The notes under the pieces: model-generated
Seen by the model: the letters and a program-made list of their open reading frames with translations, nothing else
The model's database searches: none
What the model was told of the DNA's origin: nothing
Program-made: the position numbers and the translations under genes
Assembly (NCBI GenBank): GCA_016183985.1
Contig: JACPDN010000001.1
Location: forward strand, 1-64,000
Source of the DNA: Pseudomonadota bacterium
GTDB taxonomy: Bacteria > Pseudomonadota > Alphaproteobacteria > Dongiales > Dongiaceae
Direction of reading: 5' to 3'
Length of the DNA stretch: 64,000 nucleotides
Shown here: piece after piece, positions 44,169-52,425 of the stretch
How the letters are laid out: every line of letters starts with the position of its first letter
Numbering within the stretch: position 1 is the stretch's first letter

Positions 44169-45599
44169 TCAAACCAGAGCGTGGCGGACGATGAGGTCGA
44201 TGACCGAGGCGATCTTGAGCCCACCCTTGAGGCGTTCCTGGTCGAAATCGAGGAGGCGCTTCACCTCGACCTCCGGGCCCGGCACGCGGCCTTTTTCGAT
44301 ATCGGCAAGCTGCTGCGCCAGCATCAGTTTCAAGGCCATGTCATGGGCATCCGCTATGCGCACGAGATCGTCGGCGCTGACGCGTCCGGCCTTGCGCGCC
44401 ACGTCCCAACGCGCCTCAGTCTCCAGCGCATGGCTGCCCAGGCTCAGGGCGAGAACACGGGCGCCCGACACGATGGGCAGGAGCGCGCCGCGTTTGAGGT
44501 TGATGCGCCCGCCCTTGGTCTTCATGCCACCGAAGAGGGTGAGCGATCCCTCGATCTGGCCAATGGTGGCCGCAAGGCGTTTCAGGAAAATCGGCTGATG
44601 GCCAAGCTTGGCCGCCAGCACGCGAAGATCCGCCGCCAGCGTCATCTCGCCATAAGCCGGTCGGAAATCGAAGAAGATGTCGGCATTGAGCAGCGCCACC
44701 TCCTCATCGCTGGCGACCCAGGTTTCGATGCGCTTCTGCCAGCCGGCCAGGTTGTGACGGCATTCGCGGTTGCTGGCCATGACATCGCCGCGGCAATAGG
44801 GAATGCCGATCTGGTCGAGAATGCCGGAACAATGCAGGCCGAACTTTTCGAACCAGGGGTAGTCGTCCTCAAGGCCGTCATGGACCAGGGCATGATCCTG
44901 ATCGGCGGCGAGCAAGGCCTCGCCACGCCCCGCCGATCCCAGCACCAGGAAGCACCAGCGTGCCGGCGCCGGGCCGTCGCTCCCCAGCATGAGATTTTCC
45001 GCAAGGACAGCTACCCGCGCATAGATGTCGCGAATGACGGCGGCGATGGCACCGGCGATCTGGCGCGGCGGCACGCCTTCGGCCAGCAGCGATTTGGCAA
45101 GGCGCGGCAGGTTGGCAACCACATCCTTGAGGCTCTGGGCATCCGGCGCTTGCTCGGCATCGGTCGCCAGCAGCAGCGCGTCATCGGCACGCAATTTCAG
45201 CAATGCGCTCATGCTGACGACGCCAAGAGCTACGCCATTGGCGCGGTCGGCCACGATGATATGCCGCGTGTTGTTGCGCCTGAGATCGGTCAATGCCTCG
45301 AAGATAAAGGCATCGGGCGGCAGCTGCGTGACGTCGCACAGCATCGCCTCGGCGACCGGCCGGGCGAGCTTGTGAGGATCGGCGGCCTGATGCGCGATAT
45401 CGCGGTCGGTGATGAGGCCGATTGCGCGTTTGCTCTCGTCGAGAATGGCGAGCGCCCCCACGCGCCGCTCGGTCATCAGCCGCGCCGCTTCGGTAAGCGG
45501 CGCCGCGGCATCGATCGTCATGACGGGGCTGCGCATCACCTCGGCCAACCGGTGGCGATAGGCGAAGGCATCGATGCGCTGCAGGATTTCCTCGTTCAT
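44169..45599 (-). CDS. CBS-domain protein with DUF294 nucleotidyltransferase-like domains
   Basis: The 476-residue protein has two CBS repeats (about residues 15-135, with VMTIDAAAPLTEAARLM and TDRDIAHQ), then a DUF294 nucleotidyltransferase-like domain with the signature LGSAGRGEALLAADQDHALV (about 235-255), and a C-terminal DUF294 helical domain. CBS repeats suggest adenine-nucleotide sensing; the enzymatic target is unknown. It lies 20 bases after the DnaQ-like exonuclease gene. This pair recurs in proteobacteria, often near acetate permease-type transporters, which are absent here. Confidence 0.88.
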   Translation of the reverse strand: MNEEILQRIDAFAYRHRLAEVMRSPVMTIDAAAPLTEAARLMTERRVGALAILDESKRAIGLITDRDIAHQAADPHKLARPVAEAMLCDVTQLPPDAFIFEALTDLRRNNTRHIIVADRANGVALGVVSMSALLKLRADDALLLATDAEQAPDAQSLKDVVANLPRLAKSLLAEGVPPRQIAGAIAAVIRDIYARVAVLAENLMLGSDGPAPARWCFLVLGSAGRGEALLAADQDHALVHDGLEDDYPWFEKFGLHCSGILDQIGIPYCRGDVMASNRECRHNLAGWQKRIETWVASDEEVALLNADIFFDFRPAYGEMTLAADLRVLAAKLGHQPIFLKRLAATIGQIEGSLTLFGGMKTKGGRINLKRGALLPIVSGARVLALSLGSHALETEARWDVARKAGRVSADDLVRIADAHDMALKLMLAQQLADIEKGRVPGPEVEVKRLLDFDQERLKGGLKIASVIDLIVRHALV

Positions 45600-45619
45600 A
45601 CCTGCCGCCTCCCTTCAGC

Positions 45620-46315
45620 CTACCAGCGCCAGCGCCGCGGATGATGCAGCAAAGCCGCACGCTCGAAAGCTAACGCCTCCCCCAGGGTATGGATGCCATG
45701 TCCTTGCAGCAGCGGCACCAGCTTCAGGAACAAGGCGCCTGTCGCCGCCGCATCCCCCCGCGCCGTGTGCCGGGCAGGAATGCTAATGCCGAACTCGGCG
45801 CAGCAGGGTGTGAGATCGCGGTGACGATGGCCGGGATGGAGGGCTGCGTAAAGCAGTGCCGTATCGAGCGCCACGGGGGGCTGCAATTTGCCGCCCAACC
45901 GGCGCACCTCGCGCGACAGCAAGGCGATGTCGAAATAGATCTGATGGCCAATGATGAGGCCGGCGTCGAGATGCCGGTAGATTTCCGGCCAATGCGCCGC
46001 GAACCCGCCCCGCCCCGCCACCATCCCATCGACGATGCCGTGAAACGCGGTCGAGGCAACCGGAATGGGGCGACCGGGGTCGATCATCAGGTCGAAATCG
46101 GGTTCAGCCGGAATTTGACCGGCGGCGAGATGATAGCCAGCCGCCGAGATGATGCGATCGCTGCGGACATTGAGCCCGGTCGTTTCCGTATCGAAGACAA
46201 GGGCGCGGATGTCGCTGAGCGGGGTGTGCAATGCCGGCGCCGTACCGCAGCGGATAATGCCGGTGGGCCGCCGCAATGCGCGCCACAGGCGGCCGGCAAT
46301 GCTCGGCCGGGTCAT
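45620..46315 (-). CDS. DnaQ-like 3'-5' exonuclease
   Basis: The 231-residue protein has the DEDDh exonuclease motifs: ExoI VFDTETTGLN (about residue 41), ExoII IIGHQIYFDIALL and ExoIII HTARGDAAATG with the catalytic His. It has the size and layout of stand-alone epsilon-like exonucleases, not the replicative subunit. ATG 46315 (MTRPSIAGRL) has GGAGG 10 bases upstream. It is coupled to the CBS/DUF294 gene, so it may act on a nucleic acid or nucleotide controlled by that protein. Confidence 0.88.
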   Translation of the reverse strand: MTRPSIAGRLWRALRRPTGIIRCGTAPALHTPLSDIRALVFDTETTGLNVRSDRIISAAGYHLAAGQIPAEPDFDLMIDPGRPIPVASTAFHGIVDGMVAGRGGFAAHWPEIYRHLDAGLIIGHQIYFDIALLSREVRRLGGKLQPPVALDTALLYAALHPGHRHRDLTPCCAEFGISIPARHTARGDAAATGALFLKLVPLLQGHGIHTLGEALAFERAALLHHPRRWRW

Positions 46316-46469
46316 GCCGGCGTTGCCTCCGCTTGCATCACTGCCAATGACCAAAATGCCCCCACCTGTCGATTGCCAGGAATATCAAGAAGACAGCTTA
46401 CGGCAGCAGGCCGCTCTGCCGCTACAAAATGGTTCTTTCCCGCAGCGCACAATGATGTTCGGGCAGAAG

Positions 46470-47012
46470 TTAGCTCTCGCCTGGTTTCGGGACACGGCTG
46501 CGCAGATCCTCGATAATGAACGTAAGGCGCTCGATCTCGCGGGCACGCAGCAGGTCGATCTTCTGGTGGAGCAGCTCGATTTCCAGCTCCGCCTTCAGAT
46601 TGACCTCGTAATCATAGCGTTGAGTGAGGCGGTCGATCGCTGCTTGCCGGTTCTGGCTCATCAGGATGACCGGCGCGGTATAGGCCGCCTGGAAAGACAA
46701 CATGAGGTTGAGGAGGATGAAGGGGTAGGGATCCCAGGCTTTGAACCAGCCCAGGCTGTTCACGATCAGCCAGACAATCAGCAGCCCAGTTTGAATGATG
46801 ATGAAGCGCCAGGAGCCGACGACGGCGGCGATCCGGTCCGCCGTACGCTCGCCCAAAGTGGACGGCCCGGTATCGCTGGGCGCTCGGTCGGCACGGGCCT
46901 TGCGCAACCTGCGCAGCAGATCCTGATCCTCCTGCGACAAGGCCGTGATCTCGTCGAGCAGGGCCTCGTAATCCCGCATCCCGGCTTCTGCATCCTGCGC
47001 ATTCTTGGTCAT
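46470..47012 (-). CDS. DUF1003 family membrane protein
   Basis: The 180-residue protein has a charged helical N-terminus, two membrane helices (about residues 65-85 and 96-120, with FIIIQTGLLIVWLIVNSLG and YPFILLNLMLSFQAAYTAP), and a long C-terminal helix. The block LMSQNRQAAIDRLTQRYDYEVN is diagnostic of DUF1003, function unknown. ATG 47012 (MTKNAQDA) is chosen since GGGGAGG lies 6 bases upstream. Confidence 0.9.
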   Translation of the reverse strand: MTKNAQDAEAGMRDYEALLDEITALSQEDQDLLRRLRKARADRAPSDTGPSTLGERTADRIAAVVGSWRFIIIQTGLLIVWLIVNSLGWFKAWDPYPFILLNLMLSFQAAYTAPVILMSQNRQAAIDRLTQRYDYEVNLKAELEIELLHQKIDLLRAREIERLTFIIEDLRSRVPKPGES

Positions 47013-47145
47013 GCTCATCCTCCCCATCAATGGCACCCATTATGGCCGCAATCGCCTTAGGGGAGAATTCGTGATTGCGGCAGGGCGGCAGGCGGCCAAT
47101 GCGGCCCGAGGCGGTGGGTGTAGAACTGCGATGGCAAGATAGATC

Positions 47146-47192
47146 CCCGCCCTCCCCCACCGCCGACTGTGAGGGTGGGGGGGGAGGGCGCC
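47146..47192. repeat. GC-rich hairpin repeat, family B
   Basis: CCCCGCCCTCCCCCACC and GGGTGGGGGGGGAGGGCG pair across a short loop just after the stop of the first demethylating dehydrogenase. It may end that gene's transcript. The rest of 47013-47199 is unremarkable. Confidence 0.6.
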
Positions 47193-47199
47193 TTCTTTG

Positions 47200-49641
47200 T
47201 TACGCCCGCATCTTCGCCGATTTGGGGTCGTACATCGGCGCCAGACTCGCTTGCGCTTCGCAGCGCTGCAAGGCGACGCCGATCTCGAACTTGCCCTCAG
47301 CGATGAAGGCCGCGTCGACACCGGCCTTGTTATGGACATAGCCCATGCCGATGGCACCACCCAAATGGTGGCCGTAATTGGCGGACGTCACCAGACCCAC
47401 CAGCGCGCCGTTCCGATAGATCGGCTCGTTGTGATAGAGCAGCTTTGCAGGATCGGTCAGCTTGAACTGCACCATGCGGCGACCAAGCTTGCCTTCCTTC
47501 TGTTTCAGCACCGCCTCGCGGCCGATGAACGGCACCTTCTTGTCGAAAGCGCAGGTGAAGCCCAGGCCCGCTTCCAGGATCGTGTCCTTGATACCGATGT
47601 CATGACCCCAATGGCGGAAGGCCTTTTCGATGCGGCAGGCATCCATGGCATGCATGCCGGCCGGGCGCACGCCGAGATCGGCGCCGGCTTCCAGCACCGC
47701 ATGCAACACGCCACGCGCGAATTCCGCAGGGATGTAGAGTTCCCAGCCCAATTCACCGACATAGGAGATGCGGGTCGCCCGCACCTTGGCGTTGCCCATC
47801 TCAATATGTTTGGTGGCGCCGAAGGGGAAGCCCTCATTGCTGAGATCGGCATCGGTGATCCGCTGCAGAAGCTCGCGGCTCTTCGGTCCCATGACGCCGA
47901 GCGTCGCATAGGATGTGGTCATATCGACCAGTTCGACATCCTCGCCCGACTGCACGTGGTCCTTGAGGTAATGCCAGTCGCGGGTCGCGGTCGCCGCCGC
48001 CGTCACCACCATGAACTTCGTGTCGGTGATGCGGAAGACGGTGAGATCCGCCTCGATCCCGCCCTTCGCGTTGAGCCATTGCGTGTAGACGGCCTTGCCA
48101 GGCTGCGCGATGTCGGCGGTCGAGACCCGCTGCAGCAGCGTTTCGGCATGCTTGCCGACCACCAGGAACTTGGCGAAGGTCGAGAGATCATAAAGCGCCA
48201 CGCCCTCGCGCGTCGCCTTCACATCCGCCGCGGCGTAATCGAACCAGTTCTGGCGGCCGTAGGCGTATTCGTATTCCGGCTTCACACCTTTGGGCGCATA
48301 CCAGTTGGGACGTTCCCAGCCGGCGACTTCGCCAAAGCAGGCACCCAGCGCCTTCCAGTCTTCATAGAACGCCGTCTGGCGCACATTCCTCGAGCTTTCG
48401 AACTGGCGATACGGCCAATGCATCGCATAGAGCAGGCCCAACGCTTCCGAAACGCGGGGCACCAGAAAGCTCTTGCGGCTCATATGCGGCATCAGGCGCC
48501 GGATATCGACTTCCCACAGATCATGCGGCGGCTCGCCATCGACGATCCAGTGGGCCAGCGCCATGCCGGCGCCGCCGCCCGATTGAATGCCGATCGAGTT
48601 GAAACCGGCCGCCACGAAGAAGTTCTTCAGCTCCGGCGCCGGCCCCAGGATGTAGCGCTGATCCGCCGTGAAGCTTTCCGGCCCGTTGAAGAATTTGCGG
48701 ATGCCGACCTTCTGCAAAGACGGCACACGGTGCATGGCGCCTTCCAGGATCGGCGCGAAATGGTCGAAATCCTCAGGCAATTCGTCGAAGGCGAAATCCT
48801 CGCGGATGCCGTTCATGCCCCATGGCTTGGCCTTGGGTTCGAATGCGCCGAGCAGCAGCTTGCCGGCATCCTCTTTGTAGTAAGCGCATTGATCCATGTC
48901 GCGCATGACCGGCAGATCGGGGGTCATCCCCTCCATCGGCTCGGTCACGATGTAGAAATGCTCGCAGGCGTGGAGCGGGATGTTGACGCCGAGCTTCTGA
49001 CCGATCTCCCGCGACCACATGCCGGCGGCGCAGACGACGTACTCCGCCTTGATGATGCCTTCCGATGTGCGGACGCCCACAGCGCGGCCGTTTTCAACCA
49101 GCACTTCCTCGACCTTCATATCCTCGAAGACACGCACGCCCTTCATGCGGGCACCCTTGGCCAGCGCCATGGTGGTGTCGGCCGGGTTGCACTTGCCGTC
49201 CTTGGGATAAAAAATGCCGCCGATGACGTCATCGGTGTTGAGCAGCGGCCATTTCGCCTGCACACCGGCACGGTCGAGCTCGATGCACTCGACCTCGAAG
49301 CTCTGCAGCATGTCCGCACCACGGCGGAACTCCTCCCAACGCGCTTCCGAGGTTGCGACCGAGAGCGAACCCGGCTGCACGAAGCCCGTCGCCTGCTCAG
49401 TCTCCTTCTCCAGCGTCTGGTAGAGATCGGTCGTATATTTCGCGAGCTTTGTGAGGCTCTCGCTATAGAGCGAGGCGCGCACCAGCCCCGCCGCATGCCA
49501 GGTCGTGCCGGAGGTCAGTTTTTTGCGCTCCAGCAGAACCGTGTCCTTGCCCCAGCCAAGCTTGCCCAGATGATAGGCGATCGAACAACCAAGAATGCCG
49601 CCACCGATAATGACGACGCGGGCTTCCGTGGGGAGAGACAT
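47200..49641 (-). CDS. FAD/folate-dependent demethylating dehydrogenase (dimethylglycine/sarcosine dehydrogenase type), paralogue 1
   Basis: The 813-residue protein has an N-terminal DAO flavin domain (FAD motif VVIIGGGILGCSIAYHLG; His in GTTWHAAGLVRAS, the site of covalent flavin in this family), a FAO-type middle domain (about 370-430) and a C-terminal aminomethyltransferase/GcvT-like folate domain (about 440-810, with GELGWELYIP and RPAGMHAMDACRIEKAFRHW). Such enzymes oxidise N-methyl groups to an iminium and pass the carbon to tetrahydrofolate or release formaldehyde. The substrate is not readable. It lies 227 bases downstream of a paralogue on the same strand. Confidence 0.92.
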   Translation of the reverse strand: MSLPTEARVVIIGGGILGCSIAYHLGKLGWGKDTVLLERKKLTSGTTWHAAGLVRASLYSESLTKLAKYTTDLYQTLEKETEQATGFVQPGSLSVATSEARWEEFRRGADMLQSFEVECIELDRAGVQAKWPLLNTDDVIGGIFYPKDGKCNPADTTMALAKGARMKGVRVFEDMKVEEVLVENGRAVGVRTSEGIIKAEYVVCAAGMWSREIGQKLGVNIPLHACEHFYIVTEPMEGMTPDLPVMRDMDQCAYYKEDAGKLLLGAFEPKAKPWGMNGIREDFAFDELPEDFDHFAPILEGAMHRVPSLQKVGIRKFFNGPESFTADQRYILGPAPELKNFFVAAGFNSIGIQSGGGAGMALAHWIVDGEPPHDLWEVDIRRLMPHMSRKSFLVPRVSEALGLLYAMHWPYRQFESSRNVRQTAFYEDWKALGACFGEVAGWERPNWYAPKGVKPEYEYAYGRQNWFDYAAADVKATREGVALYDLSTFAKFLVVGKHAETLLQRVSTADIAQPGKAVYTQWLNAKGGIEADLTVFRITDTKFMVVTAAATATRDWHYLKDHVQSGEDVELVDMTTSYATLGVMGPKSRELLQRITDADLSNEGFPFGATKHIEMGNAKVRATRISYVGELGWELYIPAEFARGVLHAVLEAGADLGVRPAGMHAMDACRIEKAFRHWGHDIGIKDTILEAGLGFTCAFDKKVPFIGREAVLKQKEGKLGRRMVQFKLTDPAKLLYHNEPIYRNGALVGLVTSANYGHHLGGAIGMGYVHNKAGVDAAFIAEGKFEIGVALQRCEAQASLAPMYDPKSAKMRA

Positions 49642-49742
49642 GGGGATCGTTTTCTTCGCTGGTTTAAGGGGGACGGATTATGCGGTGGGTTTGGTACGTC
49701 GGCAAATAGGTGGTTTCGATGGCGGGTATCGAGGGCGTTGTA

Positions 49743-49856
49743 CCCCCCTCCCCTACCCTCCCCCTCAAGGGGGGAGGGGGTTTAGAGCGAGCTAACGGTC
49801 ACATCCTCGCTGCAGTCCTCTCCCCCCTTGAGGGGGAGAGTTAGAGAGGGGGGTGG
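49743..49856. repeat. CTCCC-rich intergenic repeat, family B
   Basis: CCCTCCCCTACCCTCCCCCT and AGAGGGGGGTGG at the outer ends, with inner CCTCAAGGGGGGAGGGGG and CTCTCCCCCCTTGAGGGGGA hairpins. It separates the two demethylating dehydrogenase genes and resembles the copies at 58403 and 62905. Confidence 0.75.
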
Positions 49857-49868
49857 CAACTGAAGATT

Positions 49869-52295
49869 TCACGCCTTCAATCTTTCATTCTTCGGATCGA
49901 AGATCGGCTCCTCCGCCACTACGGCCGGGAAACGCTTCCCTAGAATCTCGACCTCCAGCTTCGTGCCCACGGCGGCGAGATCCAGGCGCACGTAAGACAG
50001 CGCGATCGATTTCCCGATGCGGAAGCCCCAGCCGCCGGAGCCGACGATGCCGACCTTCTTCCCGTCCTGGAAGACGATCGAGCAGGAGGGCGCATCCGCC
50101 GTGTTGCCTTCGACGATGAGCGGCACGAAACGCTCCTTCTCGCCCGCCTCATGGCGCTTGATGAGCGCGTCGCGGCCGATGAAATCGCCCTTATTGAGCT
50201 TTACGAAGCGTTCCAGCCCGGCATCGAAGGGCGTGTATTCATGGGTGATGTCCTGCTTCCAGGAGCGATATCCCTTCTCCAGGCGCAGGCAATCCATCGC
50301 GTACATGCCGAAATCCTTGAGGCCGAATTCCTGGCCGGCTGACGAGATCGCGTCATAGACATGGACCAGATCGCCCATCGGCACATGGAGTTCCCAGCCG
50401 AGTTCGCCCACATAGTTGACGCGGAGCGCCGTGACCTTGCGGCCCGCAACGACAATTTCCTGGCAGCTCGGCCAGGGGAAGGCGTTGTTGGAAAGATCGG
50501 CATCCGTGATCTTCTTGAGGAGATCGCGCGACCGTGGCCCGGCCAACACCAGCGACGAGGCAGATTGACTGACTTCGGCGAGCTTCACCGAGCCATCGCC
50601 TGGCAGATGCTGCGTCAGCCAATCCATGTCATGCCAGAGCCCTGAGCCCGCCGACATCAGATAGAATTTCTCGGGCGACAAACGCGTCATGGTGAATTCG
50701 GAAAGGATCGAACCCTTGGGCGTCAGCGTATAGGCGAGCGTGACCCGGTTCGATTTCGGCAACGCGCCGCAGATGAGGTGATCGAGCCACGTCTCCGCAC
50801 CCGGCCCTTCGACGACGAATTTAGAGAAGCCGCCGAGATCCATGATGCCGACGGCCTCAGTGATCGCCTTGCATTCCGCGCGCACCGGCTCGAACCAGGC
50901 CTGCTCGGCGCGGTGGAAGGAGAGTTTGGCTTTCGCTTCTTCGGCGTTGCGCGGGAAATAGGCCGCACGCTCCCAGCCGCCACGGGCGCCCATGATGGCG
51001 CCCTTTTGAGTCAGTTTGTCGAACAGCGGCGTCTTCAAGCGCGGACGGCCCGCCGGCCGTTCCTCATTCGGGAACCCGATGGCGTACTCGTTCTGATACA
51101 GCTCCTCGGCCTTTTCGATGGTGTACTTCTGATCGGCAAAGACCGTGTAGCGGCGATGGTCGAGACCCCAGAGATCCCATTCCGGTTCGCCATGCACGAC
51201 ATATTCGGCAATCGTCTTGCCGGCACCGCCGCCCTGGCAGATGCCGAAGCTGAAGCAATTGGCATTGTAGAAATTGGTGAGGCCATGTTGCGGCCCGATA
51301 TAGGGATTGCCGTCCGGCGAATAGGGGATCGGGCCATTGATGACTTTCTGCACGCCGACGGTGCCCAGCACGGGGACGCGCGCCACCGCCTGCTCGATAT
51401 AGCTCTCCAACCGGTCGAGATCGTCGGGCCAGAGCTGGAAGGCGAATTCTTCGGGCACGCCGTCATGCCAATCCGATTTGCAATCCCACTCATAGGGACC
51501 GAGAATCAGGCCGTCGCGTTCCTGGCGCAGGTAATAGGAGACGTCTGGATCGCGCACCAGCGGCAGCTTCTCTTTGCGCGCTGCCAGTTCCGGGATCATC
51601 TCGGTGATGAGGTATTGGTGCTGCATGGCAATGATGGGCAGATACTGCCCGACCATCGCCGCCACCTCGCCGGCCCGGTAGCCGGCGGCGTTGATAACCT
51701 TCTCCGCCACGAATTCCGTGCCGTCCTTGGTCGTGATCTTCCATTCACCGTTGGGGAGTTGCTTGATCGAGGTGACGCCGTTGAAGCGCAGCACCTTGGC
51801 GCCCATGTCCTTGGCGCCCTTGGCCAGGGCCTGGGTCAGCTGCGAGGGGTCGATGTCGCCGTCATGGGCGTCCCACAATCCGCCGACGATGTCATCCATC
51901 TCCATCAGCGGGTACTTGTCGCGGATCTCAGAGGGCGAGAGCAAGGCGTAGTCCAACCCTTGCGCGCGCGCCATCGCCACCGAATGCGCGAATTCCTCCA
52001 TGCGCGCCTTCTTGTGCGCCAGGCGGATCGAGCCGGTGATGTGATAGTTCATCGGGTAATCGACTTCCTCGCCCAGCGTCTTGTAGAGCTTGGCCGAGTA
52101 AGCCTGCATCTTCATGATGTTCCAGGAACCGGAGAAGGTCGGCACATTGCCGGCCGCATGCCAGGTGGAGCCCGAGGCCAGTTCGTCGCGCTCGATGAGC
52201 ACGCAATCCTTCCAGCCGAGCTTTGCCAAGTGATAAAGCGCCGATGTGCCGACGACCCCGCCGCCGATCACCACTACGCGCGCATGCTGCGTCAT
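49869..52295 (-). CDS. FAD/folate-dependent demethylating dehydrogenase, paralogue 2
   Basis: The 808-residue protein has the same three-part build as its neighbour: FAD motif VVVIGGGVVGTSALYHLAKL, GSTWHAAGNVPTFSG with the covalent-flavin His, FAO middle domain, and folate-binding C-terminus with VGELGWELHVPMGD and MYAMDCLRLEKGYRSW. The sequence differs widely from the 47200 paralogue, so the two probably act on different N-methyl substrates or successive steps. It follows mttB by about 130 bases with a family A repeat in the gap. Confidence 0.92.
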   Translation of the reverse strand: MTQHARVVVIGGGVVGTSALYHLAKLGWKDCVLIERDELASGSTWHAAGNVPTFSGSWNIMKMQAYSAKLYKTLGEEVDYPMNYHITGSIRLAHKKARMEEFAHSVAMARAQGLDYALLSPSEIRDKYPLMEMDDIVGGLWDAHDGDIDPSQLTQALAKGAKDMGAKVLRFNGVTSIKQLPNGEWKITTKDGTEFVAEKVINAAGYRAGEVAAMVGQYLPIIAMQHQYLITEMIPELAARKEKLPLVRDPDVSYYLRQERDGLILGPYEWDCKSDWHDGVPEEFAFQLWPDDLDRLESYIEQAVARVPVLGTVGVQKVINGPIPYSPDGNPYIGPQHGLTNFYNANCFSFGICQGGGAGKTIAEYVVHGEPEWDLWGLDHRRYTVFADQKYTIEKAEELYQNEYAIGFPNEERPAGRPRLKTPLFDKLTQKGAIMGARGGWERAAYFPRNAEEAKAKLSFHRAEQAWFEPVRAECKAITEAVGIMDLGGFSKFVVEGPGAETWLDHLICGALPKSNRVTLAYTLTPKGSILSEFTMTRLSPEKFYLMSAGSGLWHDMDWLTQHLPGDGSVKLAEVSQSASSLVLAGPRSRDLLKKITDADLSNNAFPWPSCQEIVVAGRKVTALRVNYVGELGWELHVPMGDLVHVYDAISSAGQEFGLKDFGMYAMDCLRLEKGYRSWKQDITHEYTPFDAGLERFVKLNKGDFIGRDALIKRHEAGEKERFVPLIVEGNTADAPSCSIVFQDGKKVGIVGSGGWGFRIGKSIALSYVRLDLAAVGTKLEVEILGKRFPAVVAEEPIFDPKNERLKA

Positions 52296-52332
52296 TCCGG
52301 TCCCCTAGAAAATCCGATTTAGCTTTTTATAA

Positions 52333-52411
52333 CGTCATGCCCGGGCTTGTCCCGGGCATCCAGCCTCTCAACTGCACCTGTGGATCCCCGTGACTTCGCC
52401 CGGGGATGACG
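52333..52411. repeat. Palindromic intergenic repeat, family A, copy 6
   Basis: CGTCATGCCCGGGCTTGTCC through CGCCCGGGGATGACG, nearly identical to the copy at 40021. It lies between the mttB-type gene and the second dehydrogenase, both on the minus strand. Confidence 0.9.
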
Positions 52412-52425
52412 GAATTACTGACCCA

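Noticed and set aside
43760-44194. Plus-strand frame of 144 codons in the gap after the zincin gene
   Set aside because: The translation is low-complexity with no motif, there is no Shine-Dalgarno, and it overlaps better-supported tiny frames on the other strand.
47197-49785. An 862-codon plus-strand frame opposite the first demethylating dehydrogenase
   Set aside because: It is the antisense shadow of a gene with clear FAD and folate motifs; the translation is again His/Arg/Leu-rich without a family.
49642-49868. The gap between the two dehydrogenases considered for a glycine-type riboswitch
   Set aside because: Only a family B repeat is seen; no paired conserved aptamer core could be recognised by eye.
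16165-52411. The spread-out family A palindromes considered as a CRISPR array
   Set aside because: Copies are tens of kilobases apart in separate intergenic gaps, vary in length and have no regular spacers; they are dispersed palindromic elements.
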